Positions 59,187-64,000 of a stretch of DNA of 64,000 nt are shown piece after piece. The stretch covers positions 62,001 through 126,000 of the forward strand of contig MU394123.1 of NCBI GenBank assembly GCA_022578605.1, given 5' to 3'. Within the stretch, counting starts at the first letter, position 1. Each line of letters opens with the position of its first letter. Below the pieces are notes generated by a model. That model worked only from the letters and a program-made list of their open reading frames with translations, was not told the DNA's origin and searched no databases. Made by a program: the position numbers and the translations under genes. Source of the DNA: Camillea tinctor (taxonomy: Eukaryota > Ascomycota > Sordariomycetes > Xylariales > Xylariaceae).

Positions 59187-60560
59187 TCCAATCCACGAAC
59201 GACATGCGGGAGGTTCAGCTCAGCAACCTATTCAGGCCCTTAACGACCAACTAAGGGTCTACAAAGTGTTGAATATTAAAAAAAAAAAAATTTTTATTTC
59301 AACGCTCACAAAAAAAAAATATCATCTTCACTCGACTGCGGCATGGCCTGGGCGTTTCTTGGTGTTCTAAGTTCATTCTCGTGGGTAGGAAGGAAAAGGG
59401 GTAGGGGAAGGGAAAAGAGAAGAAGAGGAGGAGGAGGAAGAAAAGAGAAAGAAAAGGGGGGAAAGGGGGAGGGGTTGTCACGAACGACAGGTTATACGAG
59501 ACGCGACGACGTGGCCCTCGCACACTTTCAAAATCATGTGTATATTATCACCCTATCTTTCAGAGGCGTATAGTGTCGCTAGTCGGCTGGACATCGCCAC
59601 CTGCACACACGCGCTCGCACATATTTATACCCCTGGGCATTCCAATTGTATAAAATCTTAGAAAGAATCTACCGCCACATCACTAACCTAGCATGTTCCT
59701 ACGAATACCTTCGCCGGCTTAACGAGCACCTCGACGACCCACAAGTCGATATATATTCCAAATCAATCGATCTAGAGAACCTATTCAGTACTACCATTAC
59801 CCAACCAAATCTGGCCTTTACGTGAGATATCAGGCATGGAACAACACCTGTGTTCATACCAGCCGTCCTTCTCGAACCAGAAGGTGATATTGGACAATAT
59901 CCTGCGAATTCAATGTGCCGATAATCAAAGAATGGGCAATCAAATAACATATCATCGGCACTTACCATCATCCAAGTCAGTTACAAGATCAATCACTAAG
60001 CCTTTCTGGTTCGGTAAGAGATAGAGAGGGGTATTGCTCTTGTGGTTTTTTCTTTTTACATTGATCTTGGCATCTTTACGAAAAGGAACAAAAAAGATAA
60101 AATTCATAAAGTACTCAGTGAGCGGAATTCAGCTATGCTTTCTAGGTACCTCGAAAATAATAATTTTGACTTTGTTTCGAATTGCTAACGACCTTCTCAG
60201 AGATCACCCTAATTACCTTTTAGTGCAATGTAAAAGAAATAAACTAGGCTTATGCTTGTAGAAAAGGGGATGATACGAAAACCACCAGCATAGAGAGCAT
60301 GCTCGAGAACCACCACCAGCTTTGAATCACTCGGTCTTGCCACAACAGATATCACGGTAGTATGAGCAATCTTCTGAAGTAGAAAAAAAGCGCTATTAAT
60401 CATCATCTAATTGAAAAACACGTCAAAACGAATGATTTCTGCGGTTTCGATGTGAAAATAATGTCAGCATCGTTTCCCACTGCGAAACCTCTCTTTCTCT
60501 TTCCAACTACAAGCGACAAAAAAAAAACCAAAATGATAGAGAGAAACTGGATGTCCCCTT
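59187..60560. other. Convergent spacer, PAM16 to DUF1996 gene
   Basis: No supported gene. Contains A runs at 59279-59290 and 59309-59318 and a purine-rich low-complexity block at 59388-59475. A 90-codon minus-strand open frame at 59699-59971 has no recognisable features. Confidence 0.45.
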
Positions 60561-61898
60561 TTATTTCATCTCCATACCCGGGAGATGGTCGAGCCCTGTT
60601 TTCATCGTTAGCAATCCAGTGTCGGGAAGTCTTTACGAGCAGAAGAAAAGAACCAAAAAAAACCCCCCAAAGAAAACAAGGACACATACATCCATCGGTC
60701 TCCTCGCCCACCATATCCGGCACAGTGCACTGGTTGGCCGTGCTCATGACCTGCTTGGTGATGGAGCCGCAGCCGTCGTAGAAGCACTCGGACTTGTTCA
60801 TGGCACGCTGTAGGGAGTCGCCCTTCCAGCCGAACATGTAGTCGGCATGGGTGCCGTAGCCCCTGCTGCCCTCGAAGCTCCAGACGAATGGGTTAGGCGC
60901 GCCTGACGGCCACAACGAGTTGAACTTGGTCGTGTCCCACACCGTCTCGTACGTCAGCTGTGGCATGCGCACTGGGTGCGAAGCCGGGCAAGGCGGTGCG
61001 TTCATGAACCCGTCGTACTGGATCGTGTTAAACATGTGGGACTGGTGGTCCGGGCTGTCGAGGTTCTTGCCGTCCCAGCAGCTGCGATGGAGTAATTGAT
61101 TTAGTTAGCAGGTGAAGGAGTACGTGGGTTGGGATCTTCTCTCCCCCCTCGAAGGAAGCAAGAAAGGGGGCAGAGGAGGGAAAGGAAGGTGAACGATGAC
61201 ACTCACGCGGGGAAGTGGTGCACGGCAAAGATACCGGCGGGGCACGGCCGGTCGGGGAAGTCGACCATCTCGGGGCCACGGTTGAGGAGCGTCTGTAGGC
61301 AGTTGAAGCGCAGGCCGATGTGGCCCTGGGCCTCTGCGAGGGTGCTGGTAGTTGGACTGCCGACCGTCATACGGAAGCCCTAAAAGAAGACAAAAAGAGC
61401 TTCAGAACATGCATACCAAAACAATGATCAAGGGAGAAGGCTAGAGGAGTGAAAAGCTCCCCCCACCAAAAAAAAAAAGCCTACCGGTTTGAAAGCAGTA
61501 ATGGGCTGGTTCCGCAGGTCATCTGTGGAGAAGTCGTGGGGCGTGTAGTAGATAGTCATACCACCCTTGGTGCCGGGCGCGAGGGCGGCGTTGTTGGTCA
61601 CAGGCACGCGGTGATACGAGCCGTTGGTGGGGTGCTTGAAGTAGAGCACGGCGGTCCAGTAGTTGGAGAAGTCCTCAGACATCTCGCACGTGGTGCAGGT
61701 GGCGCGCGCGCCGACGTCGCCCTCCATCGTGGCGTTGAAGGCGTTGCCGCCGACGATGTGGTGCACGTGAGCCGAGGGCTTGTTGCCCGGCTCCACGACC
61801 GGGTCGATCCGCTGGATCGTCAGCGACGAGCACCCGAAGCGCAGCCCCGCGTGGACGGGCGCGATCAGCGCGAAAGCGAAGGAGAAGAGGGACTTCAT
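60561..61898 (-). CDS. Secreted DUF1996 domain protein
   Basis: Four exons, 61898..61485, 61379..61207, 61081..60690 and 60595..60561, give 337 residues. MKSLFSFAFALIAPVHA is a signal peptide. The DUF1996 domain fills the rest: LRFGCSSLTIQRIDPVVEPG, SAHVHHIVGGNAF, the GFRMTVG segment, PDRPCPAGI, CWDGKNLDSPDHQSHM and ADYMFGWKGDSLQRAM. The short last exon completes DGWLDHLPGMEMK and its stop; without that splice the frame runs into an unrelated tail. Several conserved His, Asp and Cys residues suggest a secreted enzyme or wall protein. The domain's activity is not established to my knowledge. No WSC or GPI-type tail is present. Confidence 0.93.
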
Positions 61899-64000
61899 TC
61901 TCTCGGTGGCGGCGAGTAAACGAAGCTTTGGTTTGGTGTGTTAAGGGGTCTTGCTCCGGCGGTAGAGATGGAGGAAGAGAGGGATGGGGGATGCAGGACG
62001 ACGCAGGGGAGAGTGATCCCGGCGCCCTGGTAGACCTCTTATAAGTGCGGGTTTGTCCTAACAGGATCACATTAGGTAAGTTCACTATCTATGACTGCCC
62101 TCATCTGCCCGCTCGTACATCCGCCTCCCTATTTCAGGTAGATGGAGGTGGCATCGGAAATCCTAACCCGAATGAGAGAGAAGAGGGCTGCGCAGGCGAA
62201 TGAGCTCCTAGCTATATGATTAAAAGCTATTTTGCCGGTTATATGAAGGCTTACCAGATGCACAGAACTGCTGGGATAAGTCAGTCAGCGGCTACTACTT
62301 CAGCACGGCAAATTTTATAGGAGGTGGATGAGTTGCCGGCAAATATGCCTAGCTTCATCCTATTCCACATTTTTTTACTTAACCTTCAACTATCCGGTTC
62401 TCATAAGTGCCGTGGCGACCTGGACTGTCTCGCGTGTCACGGTCTATGGGAAAGACTCGATTAAAAGGGGATGATGACTATCAGAAAGTGATATTAAAGG
62501 GGCTCGAGCTGTTAGCAAAAGCAAGTGCGGAGACGTAGCCGCTCCTGTTCAGTGTTTAAACAGTCCAATGTGGCAAAAATAGTCTTCTATCCCAAAAGAA
62601 GAATAAATCCACGTCAGTGATTTGAGTATTCCTTCTTGAGTCCAAAGAAACCAGATAATAAATTGCAAACGCTTCCTCGACACGCCGATGCGGTGGCTGA
62701 AGTCAGTACCCGATCTTAAATGCGGGCCGAATACCTAGATGTCCTCGGAATTTCTCTAGAAATTGGCTTCGGGATATGTAGACTCTGACACTAGAAAGTT
62801 CACGCCATCTGATGTTACTCACCCGGCATAGGGTCCTTTCATGCTTGACACCCTTCCCTTTTTGCCCTATATGTTGTAGCTTGTAACTGAAATTGCATCA
62901 ATATCAGAATCACTGACGGGACGAAGACGACAATACCAACTCTTCAACCCAATCCAAGTTGTTGAAGGGTCTTCAATAGGGTAACCCGAAGAGGGCTAAC
63001 TCTAGTGTTCATATTTCGGTCTGCTACGGACTTTTCAGCGCCGATATGATCATAAATAGGAGGCCTTATCTGACTTGTAAAACGTACTGAATCCATCTTC
63101 TAGTGGTTGGGGATCCGCTACAGGATCAATAGCCCATTTCACGGTAGTGATATATCGAGTAAAGACTAGGTAGGATGGGATATTTATTAAAACTGGTCAG
63201 AACTAACCTAGGAGTAATGCTATCCATTGCCTGACTAGTCGCAGTGACACTACTAACTCATGTCATCCAGGTATGAAGCTGATACTGAAAATAGCAAACT
63301 AAGTTTTGGACATAGTAAAGTCAAATATCTGGAAGCGATATATTAACACTGGTGATAGTAAGAATGCTATTTGGGACTACTAAAACCAATTGATTGAACC
63401 AATATTATACCTCTGGACGATGGGATGGAGCTCCTGCCTATATCTTCTTAAAGTAGCGTTGGGGACTTGGTAGCCTGAATTCTACAGGAATTAGGCATTA
63501 AAAAAGTCGCGTTGAAGTCGCTATTCCGTAGTTAAATTAACCGTTAAAAGGAGTTTTAAGACTACAATTCCCATCGTGTGAGAATGGCTAATAAATAAGT
63601 GATCCCTTGTGGATTTAAGTATAATCGTGAGGGTATAGAGTTGGGTCAACACCGGGGGTTAAGTAATCTGTAGCGCGCGTAGGTTATCTAGTTGAGAAGC
63701 GAAAAGTGACATTATATAGGATTAAGTCATGTATGTCATACATATTATATTGACCTGAATCTAACAGAGCAGCAAAGAAACCAACCAAGCTATGCTACCT
63801 ATTTCCACAGAAAGCGAGCAAAATAACCAACTCTCATATCATGCCACTCATGACTGTTACCTGTCCTGCGTACTTACCTCTCACCGACTTGCTTAACCTA
63901 CCTTCTTTGCAAACTTCTAACAAACAACCTTCCTAAACACCCGCACCCCTCTAGTCGTCGCCTTCTCCAGCGATACCACCGACGTCAGTCGAATGAAATA
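61899..64000. other. Right-hand spacer, no gene seen
   Basis: The first about 150 bp are the likely DUF1996 promoter. The rest is AT-rich, with no family motif, repeat ends or RNA gene that I can support. Confidence 0.4.

Noticed and set aside
1..64000. tRNA, rRNA, CRISPR or tandem array features
   Set aside because: I searched by eye for T-loop (GGTTCGA)-type motifs and regular repeat-spacer patterns and found none convincing; a covariance-model scan would be decisive.

Overview
The window comes from a filamentous ascomycete (Pezizomycotina, probably a Sordariomycete). The evidence is the gene complement (AA9 polysaccharide monooxygenase, type III polyketide synthase, cyanovirin-N homologue, Goodbye-type STAND protein, DUF1996 protein), mostly short introns of about 50-130 nt with GT..AG ends and CTAAC/CTGAC-type branch points, and AT-rich spacers full of TACCTAGGTA-like motifs. 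Genes lie on both strands with no operon-like order. I derived exon limits by matching reading frame, splice signals and family conservation; none has transcript support.

Layout. 1-12 kb is conserved housekeeping: the 3' end of a stomatin-like (SLP2) gene (+), the endosome/Golgi scaffold MON2 (-), the ubiquitin E2 variant MMS2 (+, divergent from MON2) and a Cup1-like LYR-motif protein (+). 12.6-27 kb is accessory: the 3' part of a regulator-like gene, an FAD monooxygenase pseudogene split by a small foldback element, an atypical protein kinase, a glycosylasparaginase, a type III polyketide synthase, a small membrane protein and a small ABM-fold monooxygenase. This could be a worn secondary-metabolism locus, but only the presence of the synthase and two monooxygenase-type genes supports that.

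28.7-42.8 kb holds a 1611-residue STAND/NLR protein (Goodbye, NACHT, TPR-like, zinc-binding-like tail), a divergent C6-type-regulator-like gene with an apparent frameshift, a metallo-beta-lactamase-fold gene with an in-frame stop, an AA9 LPMO and a CVNH lectin. Between the regulator-like gene and the lactamase lie four copies of a fixed-spacing element: a CArG/Mcm1-like box, 13 nt, then ATTGG. 42.8-47.3 kb has no recognisable gene. A P450 and an MFS transporter of the allantoate-permease type follow.

52.1-56.5 kb is another gene-poor stretch, with a 10-N assembly gap between poly-G and poly-C runs. The right end returns to conserved genes: YIP1 (-), PAM16 (+, whose first coding exon is only the ATG) and a secreted DUF1996 protein (-). 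The last 2 kb show no gene. I found no tRNA, rRNA, CRISPR array or intact transposase gene.
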